NCBI GenBank assembly: GCA_023614405.1
Contig: CM042696.1
Span: 337,643,211-337,707,210, forward strand
Origin: Avena insularis
Taxonomy: Eukaryota; Streptophyta; Magnoliopsida; Poales; Poaceae
Reading direction: 5' to 3'
DNA: 64,000 bases
Position 1 is the first letter of the stretch. Every line of letters begins with the position of its first letter. A model generated the notes under the pieces. That model was not told where the DNA came from. It did not search any database and worked only from the letters and a program-made list of their open reading frames with translations. This document shows positions 10,858-23,094 of this stretch, piece after piece. Position numbers and translations under genes: made by a program.

Positions 10858-13800
10858 GAGTCAATAATCTAGTTTGAAAAACTTTGCGTATTGAACACCT
10901 ATGGCTTTCTGGTGTTGCATATACGCGATTGCTAGTGGTTAACATAATCTCCAGATCTGACAGTTTCAGGTACCTGTGTATTTGCATGTCTTTGCGTCTC
11001 TACGCATCACTCATTATCAAATGAGATGGCATTGTATAAATTTTGGTCCTTTGGTGAGACCTTTAGTTCGTTCGGGTTAAAATATGTTGATATTATTGTC
11101 ATACAATATTCTTGATAGTATTATCCCACTTTGAACCACACCTAGTTTGATAACAAACTACTTAACACAAATGCCCTCCTTTGCTGCCACTATAGCAGTC
11201 ATATACTTAGCCTTTTGTTGTAGTATCCGTCACAATGTTTCAACTTTGGAACTTATCCAAATCCATCATGGAACATCCTTTCCATTACATTGTGCCACCC
11301 ATAGTCTAAATTGAGATAAATTTAATTTGTATCTTGTGACAAAACTAGTATCAATGTAACACTTTACAATGAACTACCTTTAACTATTTGTCACTTATAC
11401 ATGATATATTCTTAGTTCTTCTAAAGCTCATAAGAATATCTTTACTATCTTCCAATGATCATCTTATGAATCATTCTGGTATGCGCTCATAACATTTAGA
11501 GCATAGGACATATTTGGATATATACATATCACGGTATAATTGATCAAAATATTCATGTGATTTTACTCACCAAGTGTTGAAACACTTGAATCTTGATACA
11601 ATCATTTCCATGCAGCAAGAACCTTTCTTATTGTTTCCATATTGAACCCTTTCAATATCTCATATATGTACGTATGGCATAATCATATTAGCGCCTCAAT
11701 CTATCCATATAGACATTGATACCAAATATTCCGGTTTTTCCCAAGTCTTTCATCGAAATCCTATTTTAATGAAATTCTTAACTTGTGTCAATAAAATATA
11801 CATCATTTCAAATCAACAATATGTACTCTGCATAATGTATTGGAAATTTGTCTCAGCGCTCCCACTTAATTTCTTGCAAATGCAAGCATCTTCATCATCT
11901 CCTATGAAATTAAACTCCTTTAACATTTTTCATCATGGTGAAGATTCCAACTCCGCTATGCTCACTTCAACTATTGAAGTTTATATGCCCTTTTAGCATC
12001 CTTTGAATTAACAAAACCCTTCGGACCATGTCATGTACACGTCCTAGGTAACCATTCTATTAGAAGAACCTTGTTTTGTTTATTTAACTACCATATACCA
12101 AATTATATGTAGTGGTTGCTACATTAATCCGTCAAGACTAAATATCGCTATGAAAGATCAAATCTTGTCATAGTCTACTCCTTGAAAATTGCCGTAAACT
12201 TCTTTACGACATGTCGACTATTTCATATATGTTAAACATACATGTCTATTTCTTTATAGATCCAAACACGACCTATAGGCTTCACGCCTTTCTAGAGGGT
12301 CTTCCAAGTTCAGAAACTTGATTTCTCGTGTATGGATACTATCACGAATTCTATGACTTCTAGTCATTTTATGGAGTCAGGGCCCATCATCGCTTCTTTT
12401 CATGTAGTCGGTTCATCATTGTCAAAACAATAACGACTTGCTTATCAAATCACACTATTTGATTCTCACTGACCCACACGGTTCAATAGGAACTCTAATC
12501 TCCGAGATCACAACCTTTGTAATCACGGGAGCCATGAGCATTGTGGCCGCCACCGGGACACTTTCCAGCGTTGTGCTACTTAGCATATATAGCTAAGGTT
12601 CAACAACCTTATCAAAGTTCTATTGTCCTCCCACTTAACTTTTCACGAAAAACTCCTTCTCAAGAAACTTGACGTTCCAAGTAACAAACTCTTTTATCCT
12701 CGGTGTTATGGAGAAATTCCCAAAAAAATCTTTGGGATAACCTACAAAGACGTGCTTATCTAACTTTGGTTGTAAACATTTTACTTATGCATAGCATACC
12801 AAAATTTAAGAAAAGACAATTCGGGTTTTATCCCAAACCATAACTCATATGGTGTCATTTCAACGGATCACGATGGTGCTCTTTTCAGTGTAAAAGCGGT
12901 AGTCTCTAAAGCTTCAATCCTTAAAATATAATGGCAGTTTTATAAATGACACCTTTGATCTTACCATGTCAAACATGGTTTGAATTCATCTCTCGAATAT
13001 GCCATACTCCTATGGTTTATCGGGAAACACAAATCATGGAACAATTCCTCAAATCTTAAGTGTTTTGCTAAACATGTAACTCAAATATCTTCCTTTATGA
13101 TCAAATCATAAACTCTTTTATTTTCTTGTTACAATGATTTTTCACTTCATCTTGAAAGACTTTGAACAATTTTCAAATGTTTCATACTTCTTCCTTATTA
13201 AGTAAATATATAGATATATTCACTCAAATTTCTGGAGAAAGCATATGAAGCAAAAAAGATCCATCGCATATGGCTACATATAATGGACTATATACATCAA
13301 TATGTATAATATCCGATAAGTTAGTCCCCCGTTCCTCTTTGGCCTATGGACGGAGTTTCAATTATCTCAAGAAAAGTCTCACAAGCGTCAGTTGATCAAA
13401 ATCAAAGACTCCAAAAATCCATCAACATGGAGTTTCTTCATGTTTTCATTCCAATATAATTTAAACAGCGATGTCACTTCATAAGTGATCTTTCAATCAT
13501 TTGTCTTGCGACATTTTAGCAATAGTGTTTATGGATGTGATTCCTCCTACTAGACTTGTAAAAGTTCATCCATCCTTTATGGAATACAGTAATTATTTGA
13601 ACAACCATTGTTCTCATAATACCGGAACAAAATAACAATTATTAAAAACAAATCTTCAAGGGTAGGTTTGACGACAACGAAAAACACAATAACACTTTAT
13701 TTGTTTTCGATGAACATCATCATTTATTCTCTTGCTAGTTGCTTAGGCCATTGCAGTTCATGAATTGCGTTGTCCTGTATGACACTTCATACCAACCAAT

Positions 13801-14069
13801 TCGGTATCCAATACCGGTATCCAATACCTCAGAACCACATTGTTTAACAAGCAAGGAATACAGCCATAACATGTATATCTTCTATATACCTAAGTTGGAC
13901 ATCTCCAACCTTTTCTTTTCTGCCAAATATTTTATAGATTCTCTTTCAACAATTCATTTTCTTTTAAAAGAATCTATCAACATCAATAGTGGTGTTATTC
14001 ACATGACACATAGTACAAAGCTTGTATATAGTCAAATACTAATACCTTTGGACTTGCACTTTGAAGTGG
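10858..14069 (-). pseudogene. pol: Decayed Copia pol (integrase, reverse transcriptase, RNase H)
   Basis: No long frame survives, but translation across frames recovers Copia landmarks in order on the minus strand. Near 12870-12640 lies integrase C-terminal sequence (MSYGLG, then VTWNVKFLEKEFF, matching the tail with its hallmark LEKEF). Near 11210-10900 lies an RNase H tail (KAKYMTAIVAAKEGI, then ILYDNN). Frameshifts and stops are dense. The segment ends at 14069, where the Gypsy element begins, and the Copia leader resumes at 21417. The gene is dead; the call rests on order and context more than on any single motif. Confidence 0.7.
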
Positions 14070-14074
14070 ATCAC

Positions 14075-15243
14075 TGATGGCTCAATGCACGGCGCCTAGA
14101 AAAGTGTTGATGGCTCGTGGTTGATGTAGAGCTTGTTGGGAACCCCAAGAGGAAGGTATGATGAGCACAGCAACAAGTTTCCCTCAGTTATGAAACCAAG
14201 GTTTAATCGAACCAGTAGGAGCAAGGAAACACCTCAAAGGTGTTACTAGCTGAGCTTTGGTAGGGCGCACTACCGGTGCTAGTAGCAACGTGGATACCTG
14301 CACAACACAACCACAAAACTTTGTCTGCAACTTGCGATGAGGTTGTCAATCTCACTATGTTTTGCGGAAAACAAAGGATTAAACGTATCGAATGGAAAGA
14401 AGTAATAGTTTGCAGAAAGTAAACACAAAGCAGTAAAAGATTGTAGATTGTATATAAAAGACAAGGACCGGGATCCATAGTTCACTAGAGGTGGCTCTCC
14501 TTAGATAGATAACATGCTGGGTGAACAAATTACAGCGGGGAAATTGACAAACACCGAGAAAGCAATACATGCATATACTAATCATCTTGACTCCTTTGAG
14601 ACTTGATTGGGCATTACAACATAATACATAGACCGCCATCCAACTGCATCTATGACTAATAATCCACCTTCAGGTTATCATCCGAACCCCCTCCAGTATT
14701 AAGTTGCAAGCAACAGATTATTGCTTTACGAACTGCGTGTAAAGTAAACAATACGATTGTTCTATGAACAAAGGATCGTTGTTTTCTCCCTAGTAGCAAC
14801 AGCACATCTAGTACCTTAGAGATTTCTGTCACTTCCCCAGATTACCAGAGGCATGAACCCACTATCGAGCATAAATACTAACTCTTGGAGTTGCTAGCAT
14901 CTACTTGGCCAAGATAGCTACTAACAACAGAAAGCATGCAAGATATCAAATAACAAAGACATGATAGAATCAATAATCAATCTGAAATAGCATCTCAATA
15001 TCCATCGAATCCCCGCAAGCACAACATGTATGAATTACAAATAGATGATATTGATCATGAATGGAGCTCACAAGATCTAAACATGAAAGCACAAAGGAGG
15101 AGAAACCAGCCATCTAGCTACTACATGGATCCGTAGTCCAAGGATGAACTACTCACGCATCACACCGGAGGCTTGCATGGTGATGAAGAAGGCCTCCAGG
15201 GTGAATTCCCCTCTCCGGCAGGGTGCTGGGAAGAGCTTTAGAT
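14075..15243 (-). repeat. 3' LTR of the nested Gypsy, lacking U3
   Basis: Nearly identical to 19784-20945. Similarity stops at GGGAAGAGCTT (15228-15238 region), after which the sequence is unrelated to the U3 half of the other LTR (20946-21411). The outer end TGATGGCTCAATGC is intact next to the target duplication. Confidence 0.85.
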
Positions 15244-17653
15244 AGAAGGTGGAGACAATGCATCAATTAACTAGTCTTGGGACAGTGCACATAGAACTAA
15301 GAATGGCCATTATGCTCTCAAAGTAGGTGCATAAAGATATAAGGTGGAGACTCAATATAATGGTGGAAGAAAGACCTTTTGTAAAAGGAAGTAGGGATTC
15401 AAGTCTCATAAAGAGGTTCCAAAAATTATGGTACTTAATAGCTTTCAAGCCTCATTGCCCCTATCATAAGCATCTTGAAGTGATTAAGGTTAAAGTGAAC
15501 AAACTATGGTGTACATGCTTGACGAAGTATAAGTCAGAAATCTCATGTCCCTTGTATACGAGGGCCACTCCTCATGCTACTCAAGTTTAGTCACCGGTAA
15601 GTTCTTGTTATTGTAAGTACATGTGTATCATTGAGAACCGCCAACGGGGTACCCCTTGCCCGATGATATGGAAGAATCCCCATATCAAAATGACAAGGCA
15701 AGCAGACAACGAGCATCTCAGCATTCTTCTTATTTACCATGGGAATATGGTGCTTTTTTCTCTCTTTCCTCTTTTCATTGTATCTCTTTTTTTCTATTTT
15801 TTTCTCAATATAGGACTCTTTTTTTATAAGAAGAATGCTTCATAGACAGCTCATTATGGTTACGCCGCAGGTTTCCACCATGTCAGCATGGATTAGACCA
15901 GCGGCCCAGGCGTTTCTCTAACACATATACATAACTCCATGGACTTACAAGCTCCCCTTTCATTTCACACCGACGACATCCATATACAAAAGAACATGAT
16001 ATCAACTAGGTACAAGTACCAAGTGCAATGTTGAAAGCGTTCCCCATGAAAGCATGGTTCTGCTAATTCCCAACAAATAAGTGCAAGCATATACAACATA
16101 GACGACACAATGGTTCAAGTTTATTAAGGGCAAGAAAAGTAAAGTGTGCCATCAAGTTCGTGAGAGCTTTGATCACTAGTTTTCTCATAACAAGTTTAAT
16201 TTGGAAGGTAAACAAAACATGAATATACTTGGAATAGCTTAATCTAGTAGGTAGGTATGGTGGACTCTTTGGAATAACTTGGTTTAAGGAGTTGGATGCA
16301 TGAGTGGAACTCATACTTGGTTGTGGAGGCTAGCAAAAGACTAGGAGCGACAAACTAAGAGAGCAATAATGGCCATAATCATGCAGAGCGACAAAACATC
16401 ATTGATCAAAGCATAAAGTGATACTACAAGTTGAAAACTAAAGGATCATAAAGGCTATGGTGATTTGAGATAGTCATAACATGGTGTGAGCATGCGCCAA
16501 GTCAACCCAAATAAAGCATCAAAGGATAATACCACTATACTATGCTTTAATATGCTAAAACAACGCATGATTCATCCAAGGCACACTAAGAAATCTCAAT
16601 TGTTTATAACAAGTCATGCTACAGCAAAGAATACGAAGCATAAAGCCAAAACAATATCAAGCATGGCATGACAAAGTATAGCCACGGTCAAGAACAAGCT
16701 CTTTTTACCACATAAGTATGAACTTTTCCTACTCTTTTCCAAACCAAACCAAACTATTTGCAAACCAAAGTATGAAAGAGGGAGTCCAACCAACTTATTC
16801 AGAAAAATAAGAAAACCAAGCAAACTAAAAACCAAAGCAAAAACGAAAAAGAAGACGCTCCAAGAAAAACACAACTGTGCATGAAACAATAAAAATGAAG
16901 CGTTTGGAAGAAACCTGGAATTTTTATTGATGAAGAAGGGGATGCCTTGGGCATCCCCAAGCTTTGACGCTTGTACTTCTTGGATATTTCATGGGGTGAC
17001 ACGCATGGCATCCACAAGCTTGAGCTTTAGTCCATCCTTCATCTCATTACTCATTCCTTCCATACACCTGAAATTTTTCCTTCATACAAAACGTCACACA
17101 ATCTCATTAGCAACATTAGTGCACTTAAGATAAATAAGTCTCAAGGTTCAGTTCTAACACCAAATAAACTTCCATTAGAACACTATATATTGTAGCACTT
17201 CCCTCAAAAAGCTCAATTCCCCAAAGGAACTCAAGAAGGAACTAACAAGAAGCAAATGCAGAAAATGGCAGAAATCTGTCAAAACAGATTAGCAGGTAAA
17301 GACGAATTTTTTCAAAGACCTTATGTTGCTCAAATCAAAAAGTGTTAAACTAACGAAAGTTAGATAACAACCTGGGACAGAAGCACAAACAATTAAAGCT
17401 CAATCCGACATACAGAGCTCTCTCAGGAATTTTTACGGTGAAGCACAAAAATCTGTTTCGGGACAGCAACTTTCCCAATCATTACTTCTCTCTCATTAGA
17501 GGTTACTCTTGGCACAAAAAACAAATAAAAAGGATAAGGAGAGGTTATTACAGAGGTAATAACTTTCAAGACTCATCTAAAACTCTTGGGTTATCTCCCA
17601 ACAAGTACTTTCCTTTAACGCCTTTAAGTTAGGCATAAGAAGCAAAGAAAGAA
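15244..17653 (-). other. Non-coding interior of the nested Gypsy
   Basis: About 2.4 kb downstream of the gag ORF with no conserved reading frame. A short palindrome, GGGATGCCTTGGGCATCCCC, lies at 16939-16958. Grass gag-only Gypsy elements commonly have a long untranslated 3' segment of this kind. Confidence 0.6.
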
Positions 17654-19594
17654 TCAAGTGTTGTCAAATGAAGAAGCATTAAGACCAAATTTTGTTTTCA
17701 TAGGAGAAGCAAAAGAAATATTTTCTCTCTTTTTAGGGAAGTGTTCTATACCCTTATTGAGTGGGATTTGATATTTAATGGTGCCTTCTTTCATATCAAT
17801 GATGGCACCAACAGTTCTAAGAAAAGGTCTTCCCAAAGTAATAGGACAAGAAGCATTGTATTCAACATCCAAAACATAGAAATCAACAGGGACATAGGAA
17901 TCGTTAACCATAATAAGAACATCATTAAGACTCCCCATGAGTTTCTTTTTAGCATTAGCATCAAGTGGGACATTCAAATAACAATCTTCAAGAGGAGGCA
18001 AATCAAGCATATCATAAATCCTTCTAGGCATAATAGAAACACTACTATAAGGATCACACAAAGCTTTGAAATCAAAGTCATTCACTTTCATATTAATGAT
18101 GGGTTCCCAACCATCTTCTTGTTTTATAGGAATAGAAGCTTTATGTTTCATCTTTTCTTCCTTAATCTTTATGAGAGCATCGGTAATGTGTTTTGTAAAG
18201 GCCATATTCATAGCACTAGCATTAGGACTTTTAGCAAGCTTTTGTAGGAACTTAATAACTTCAGAGATGTTGCAACCATGAAGATCAAAATCAACTTTAT
18301 CATCTAAAGTAGTAGAACTATTACTAGCCTCAACACTAGCGGTGGTGATAGTAGAAACACTAATGTTTCTAGCAATTTCATCTTCTCTTTTCCACTTAGC
18401 ATGTAATTCAGCTAATAGGCTAACATTTTCATCAATTCTTACTTGTATAGAATTAGTAGCTGCAAAGGGATTCTCATTAGTTTCAGGTTTAGCAGACATT
18501 TTATTCAAAGAAGATTGAGCTTCAGCCAAAGATGCTATATTTCTTTCTGCATTAGAGAGTTTTTCCTCAATAGTTTTATTGAAAGCAGTTTGTTTACTAA
18601 TAAACTCTTTAAGCATAACTTCAAGTTCACAGGGAGCACTCTTATTATTGTTGTAAGGATTTCTATAAGCATTACCATTGTTGGGAGGATATGGCTTATA
18701 ATTGTTGTTACCAAAATTGTTCCTATAAGCATTATTACCATAAGCATTGTTGCCAAAGTTGTTATTTCTTATGAAGTTCACATCAACTTGCTCTTCTTGA
18801 GCAACCAAAGAAGCTAGAGGAACATTATTTGGATCAATATGGGCTTTCCCATTAACAAGCATAGACATAATAATATCAATCTTATCACTCAAGGAGGAGG
18901 TTTCCTCAATAGAATTTACCTTCTTACCTTGTGGAGCTCTCTCAGTATGCCATTCAGAATAATTAACCATCATATTGTCCAGAAGTTTTGTTGCAGCACC
19001 CAAAGTGATGGTCATAAAGGTACCTCCAGCAGCTGAATCCAATAGGTTCCTTGAAGAATAGTTCAATCCTGCATAAAATTTTTGGATGATCATCCAAGCA
19101 GTTAGTCCATGAGTGGGGCAATTCTTTACTAAATATTTCATTCTTTCCCAAGCTTGAGCAACATGCTCATTATCAAGTTGTTTAAATTTCATTATTTCAC
19201 TTCTCATAGATATAATCTTAGCAGGAGGATAGTATTTTCCAATAAAAGCATCTTTGCACTTAGTCCAAGAATCAATACTATTCCTAGTTAAGGAATTCAA
19301 CCACTCTTTAGCTTTTCCTCTCAAAGAGAAAGGAAACAATTTCAGCTTAATAATATCACCATCTATATCCCTATGCTTTTGCATCTCACAAAGTTCAACA
19401 AAGTTATTTAGATGGTAAGCAACATCTTCATTACCAATACCAGAAAATTGTTCTCTCATAAAAAGGTTGAGCAAAGCAGGTTTTATCTCAAAGAAAGTAT
19501 TTTTAGCCACAGGTGGAGCAATGGGAGTGCTCATAAAATCATTGTTGTTGGTGCTAGTGAAGTCACACAACTTAGTGTTTTCAAGAGTAGTCAT
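17654..19594 (-). CDS. gag: Gag plus retropepsin-like polyprotein of a gag-only Gypsy
   Basis: An uninterrupted 646-residue frame. Residues about 50-230 form a Retrotrans_gag capsid region (FSGIGNEDVAYHLNNF, GKAKEWLNSL, HVAQAWERMKYL, GTFMTITLGAATKLLDN). Residues about 285-325 are Asn/Tyr-rich with NNFGNNAYGNN repeats. A coiled-coil-like segment with EEKLSNAERNIASLAEAQ follows. Residues about 500-610 form a retropepsin-like fold with LGRPFLRT. The active-site loop reads CDPYSSVSIMP where relatives have Asp-Leu-Gly-Ser-Ser, so the protease is probably inactive. There is no zinc knuckle, reverse transcriptase or integrase. The start at 19594 follows the primer site at about 19755-19774. The protein would build virus-like particles only if expressed, and pol functions would have to come in trans. 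Confidence 0.85.
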   Translation of the reverse strand: MTTLENTKLCDFTSTNNNDFMSTPIAPPVAKNTFFEIKPALLNLFMREQFSGIGNEDVAYHLNNFVELCEMQKHRDIDGDIIKLKLFPFSLRGKAKEWLNSLTRNSIDSWTKCKDAFIGKYYPPAKIISMRSEIMKFKQLDNEHVAQAWERMKYLVKNCPTHGLTAWMIIQKFYAGLNYSSRNLLDSAAGGTFMTITLGAATKLLDNMMVNYSEWHTERAPQGKKVNSIEETSSLSDKIDIIMSMLVNGKAHIDPNNVPLASLVAQEEQVDVNFIRNNNFGNNAYGNNAYRNNFGNNNYKPYPPNNGNAYRNPYNNNKSAPCELEVMLKEFISKQTAFNKTIEEKLSNAERNIASLAEAQSSLNKMSAKPETNENPFAATNSIQVRIDENVSLLAELHAKWKREDEIARNISVSTITTASVEASNSSTTLDDKVDFDLHGCNISEVIKFLQKLAKSPNASAMNMAFTKHITDALIKIKEEKMKHKASIPIKQEDGWEPIINMKVNDFDFKALCDPYSSVSIMPRRIYDMLDLPPLEDCYLNVPLDANAKKKLMGSLNDVLIMVNDSYVPVDFYVLDVEYNASCPITLGRPFLRTVGAIIDMKEGTIKYQIPLNKGIEHFPKKRENISFASPMKTKFGLNASSFDNT

Positions 19595-19754
19595 TTTTTT
19601 GAGTTTTCAAATAAGAAAGCAAACAAGTAAAACTAATTTTTTTTGTGTTTTTGAAGAACAAAACAAGCAAACAAGGCAAAAAGAAACTAAGCAAAACAAA
19701 AACAACAAAGTAAAGAGATTGGTTATGAGGGACTCCCCTTGTGAAGATGTCCTT

Positions 19755-19774
19755 GACTCCCAAGAACGGCGCCA
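19755..19774 (-). promoter_or_regulatory. Primer-binding site, partial tRNA-Asp match
   Basis: The minus strand reads TGGCGCCGTTCTTGGGAG, matching the tRNA-Asp complement for ten bases and then diverging. A second TGGCGCCG-like copy lies just inside the LTR edge at about 19799-19806. Confidence 0.6.
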
Positions 19775-19783
19775 GAAAATGCT

Positions 19784-21411
19784 TGATGGCTCAATGCACG
19801 GCGCCAGAAAAGTGTTGATGGCTCGTGGTTGATGTAGAGCTCGTTGGGAACCCCAAGAGGAAGGTATGATGAGCACAGACAAGTTTCCTTAGTTATGAAA
19901 CCAAGGTTTAATCGAACCAGTAGAGCAAGGAAACACCTCAAAGGTGTTACTAGCTGAGCTTTGGCGAGGCGCACTACCGGTGCTAGTAGCAACGTGGAGA
20001 CCTGCACACAACCACAGAACTTTGTCCGCAACTTGCGATGAGGTTGTCAATCTCACCGTGTTTTTATGGAAAACAAAGGATTAAACGTATCGAATGGAAA
20101 GAAGTAATAGTTTGCAGAAAGTAAACACAAAGCAGTAAAAGATTGTAGATTGTATGTAAAAGACAAGGACCGGGATCCATAGTTCACTAGAGGTGGCTCT
20201 CCTTAGATAGATAACATGCTGGGTGAACAAATTACAGCGGGGCAATTGACAAACACCGAGAAAGCAATACATGCATATACTAATCATCTTGACTCCTTTG
20301 AGACTTGGTTAGGCATTACAACATAATACATAGACCGCCATCCAACTGCATCTATGACTAATAATCCACCTTCAGGTTATCATCCGAACCCCCTCTAGTA
20401 TTAAGTTGCAAGCAACAGATTATTGCTTTACGAACTGCGTGTAAAGTAAACAATACGATTGTTCTATGAACAAAGGATCGTTGTTTTCTCCCTAGTAGCG
20501 ACAGCACATCTATTACCTTAGAGATTTTTGTCACTTCCCCAAATTACCAGAGGCATGAACCCACTATCGAGCATAAATACTAACTCTTGGAGTTGCTAGC
20601 ATCTACTTGGCCAAGATAGCTAATAACAGCGGAAAGCATGCAAGATCTCAAATAACAAAGACATGATAGAATCAATAATCAATCTGAAATAGCATCTCAA
20701 TATCCATCGGATCCCCGCAAACACAACATGTATGAATTACAAATAGATGATCTTGATCATGAACGGAGCTCAGAAGATCTAAACATGAAAGCACAAAGGA
20801 GGAGAACCCAGCCATCTAGCTACTACATGGATCCGTAGTCCAAGGATGAACTACTCACGCATCACACCGGAGGCTTGCATGGTGATGAAGAAGGCCTCCA
20901 AGGTGAATTCCCCTCTCCGGCAGGGTGCCGGGAAGAGCTTCAGATCCCTCCCGATCTAGGGATGGAGATGACGGCGGCTATAGACTCTTTCGTGGATTTT
21001 TTTGATCGGGTGCTTAGGGTTTTTGTCCTGAGGGCAACTTATAGGCGGAAGGAGAGGCCGAGGGGGTGCCGGGAGCCACCACACCACCCCCTGGCGCGGG
21101 TTAGGCCTGGCCGTGCGGCCATGTGGTGTGGCCGGCCCCTGGCCCCTCTCCGTCTCGTATTCTGGCTCTTGATCCCTTCCGGAAAAATAGGCACTTTGGC
21201 TTTTGTCCCGTCCAATTCCGAGAATATTCATTTTCTGACTTTCCTGGAACCAAAAACAGCAGAAAATAGGCAGCTGGCACTATGGCTCTTGTTAATAGGT
21301 TAGTCCAAGAAATCATATGAAAAGTACTCCAAAGTTGGAACAAAACACAAGAAAGTGGATAAAACCAAGCATGGAACATCAAAAATTATAGATACATTTG
21401 CAATGTATCAA
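19784..21411 (-). repeat. 5' LTR of the nested Gypsy
   Basis: 1628 bp, TG...CA ends, adjacent to the ATCAC duplication at 21412. The U3 side is at 20946-21411 and includes GC-rich sequence near 21050-21150. R/U5-side sequence is shared with 14075-15243. Confidence 0.88.
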
Positions 21412-21416
21412 TCACC

Positions 21417-23080
21417 ATCATCAAATGTTTGGTATTCTTTCAAAAAAAAATCCATTCTTTAGTAATCTTTTAGTGTAGTAAACATTTTACTTACATCTTC
21501 TATTCATACTTATCATGACAACTTTCATGATCAAGCTACTATAGCCTATAAGGAAGAATGACGAGTATAATTTTAGTTCCCGAAACCTTTTGGGAGATTT
21601 GGATGCCTACATCTCCATCCTTCACAAATTCTGATACAATATGAGAACATGTATTTTGCTAAATTATACTCTATCATAATGCAACCAAAAACATTGTTTC
21701 AGATATCACAATATCTTCCACACATGATGGTTTTTGAAATAATTATTTCAGCTCCTAGATAACCTCGATATTAAAACAACTTTTGAATATCAAGAATCAT
21801 GGAGGCAAGCATGATAATTAAGATACTAACATTGGAATTCTTACTCTTCATTTAATACTACTTATTAAACTTCATGGAGTAAATAGAGTTTGCTGAAAGT
21901 TTGCAATAGTACTTATAATCTTTAAATTGACATTCAAAACAATACGATACCAGTTCGTAAAGTAAATATCCAGAATTATATAGTTCTATTATCTCAATTA
22001 AAACTAAGCATAAGGTAGTAAACAGATGCCAATGACTACAACAAATTATGCAAATTCACTTTGATTTAGTTTATGAAAAATTGAGTTCGACTAATCCAAA
22101 TTAGAAATAAACTCCCACTCAAAAACGACATCCCTCGTGCCTTTTTGGTGATTACATGAACCAAATCCACTTCACCAAGTCCGATCATCACGTGAGTCGG
22201 TGTAGCTTCAAAGGCGAGCATCTATATGGGCATCATATCAACTATATGACTCATGCTTAACCTTTCGGTCCGTGTTCCGAGGCCATGTCTGTACGTGCTA
22301 GGCTCGCCAAGTAAGAACCTTAGTATTCACGTGTGTAAAACTGTCTTACACCCGTTTGTATGAAAGCGTAGAGTCGAGTACACCCGATCATCACGTGATG
22401 TCTCGAAACACGATCCATAGAACGGTGCATACTTAAGGAAGAACACATTTTATCTTGATATTTAAATGAGGGATCATCTTATAATGCTACTAAAACGCCA
22501 AACTAGCAATATAAGATGCGAACATCTAATGTGTAAAGTGGGATGATATGGTCCATGCATTTGATCTCTATCATATGCATCGTGGCATGATCTCTATCAT
22601 TCCTTTGTGTGTAAGGCCAAGGTCTATGGAACTTACACGTTAAGTGTGTTGTAAGAGTATCTATCATACATCTACTTACAACATTACCATATCATGACAC
22701 TAGCCCAGCAACAATCTAAACTAGATGCCTCTAATTTGTCCATTGCAAGTTTTACGTGGCTTAGGGCTTTCGGAGATAGAACCGGTCTTACCTACGAACA
22801 TGGAACCACAACGAGGATAACCAGGTTATTAGCAACTCGTTATAAATCAGATATTGACTATAGTAGGAGAGACAGACACCCGCAGCCACTTATGCAAAAC
22901 TAGTTGCATGTCAGTCGTGGAACCGGTCTCATGTGCGATGACATGTAAGGTTGGTCCGGGCCGCTTCATCCCACTATGCCACCAATATCCAAAATACATG
23001 AAAGAAGCAATAACATGATCATCATCGCCCACATATAAACATATGTGTACTACCCGTGCAAAGTACCTACGCATAGATCA
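21417..23080 (-). other. Untranslated leader and decayed gag side of the Angela-like Copia
   Basis: On the minus strand the stretch contains GCCTCGGAACACGGACCGAA, CACGTGATGATCGGACTTGG and GAGTGGGAGTTTATTTC, which I recall from Angela/BARE leaders. No intact gag frame is visible. It adjoins the primer site at 23081. Confidence 0.65.
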
Positions 23081-23094
23081 GGCTCTGATACCAC
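23081..23094 (-). promoter_or_regulatory. Primer-binding site, initiator tRNA-Met
   Basis: The minus strand reads GTGGTATCAGAGCC directly at the LTR edge, the standard Copia primer site for tRNA-iMet. Confidence 0.92.

Larger units (their letters stand above)
14070..21416 (-). mobile_element. gag-only Gypsy element nested in the Copia, ATCAC target duplication
   Basis: The element spans 14075-21411, with the 5-bp duplication ATCAC at 14070-14074 and 21412-21416. The right LTR (19784-21411) is complete and begins TGATACATT on the minus strand. The left LTR matches only its R/U5-side 1.17 kb (14075-15243). The interior carries one long gag-protease ORF and no polymerase, so mobility would need enzymes from another element. 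Confidence 0.9.

Noticed and set aside
17741..18247. 168-residue + strand frame
   Set aside because: Antisense shadow of the intact gag-protease ORF.
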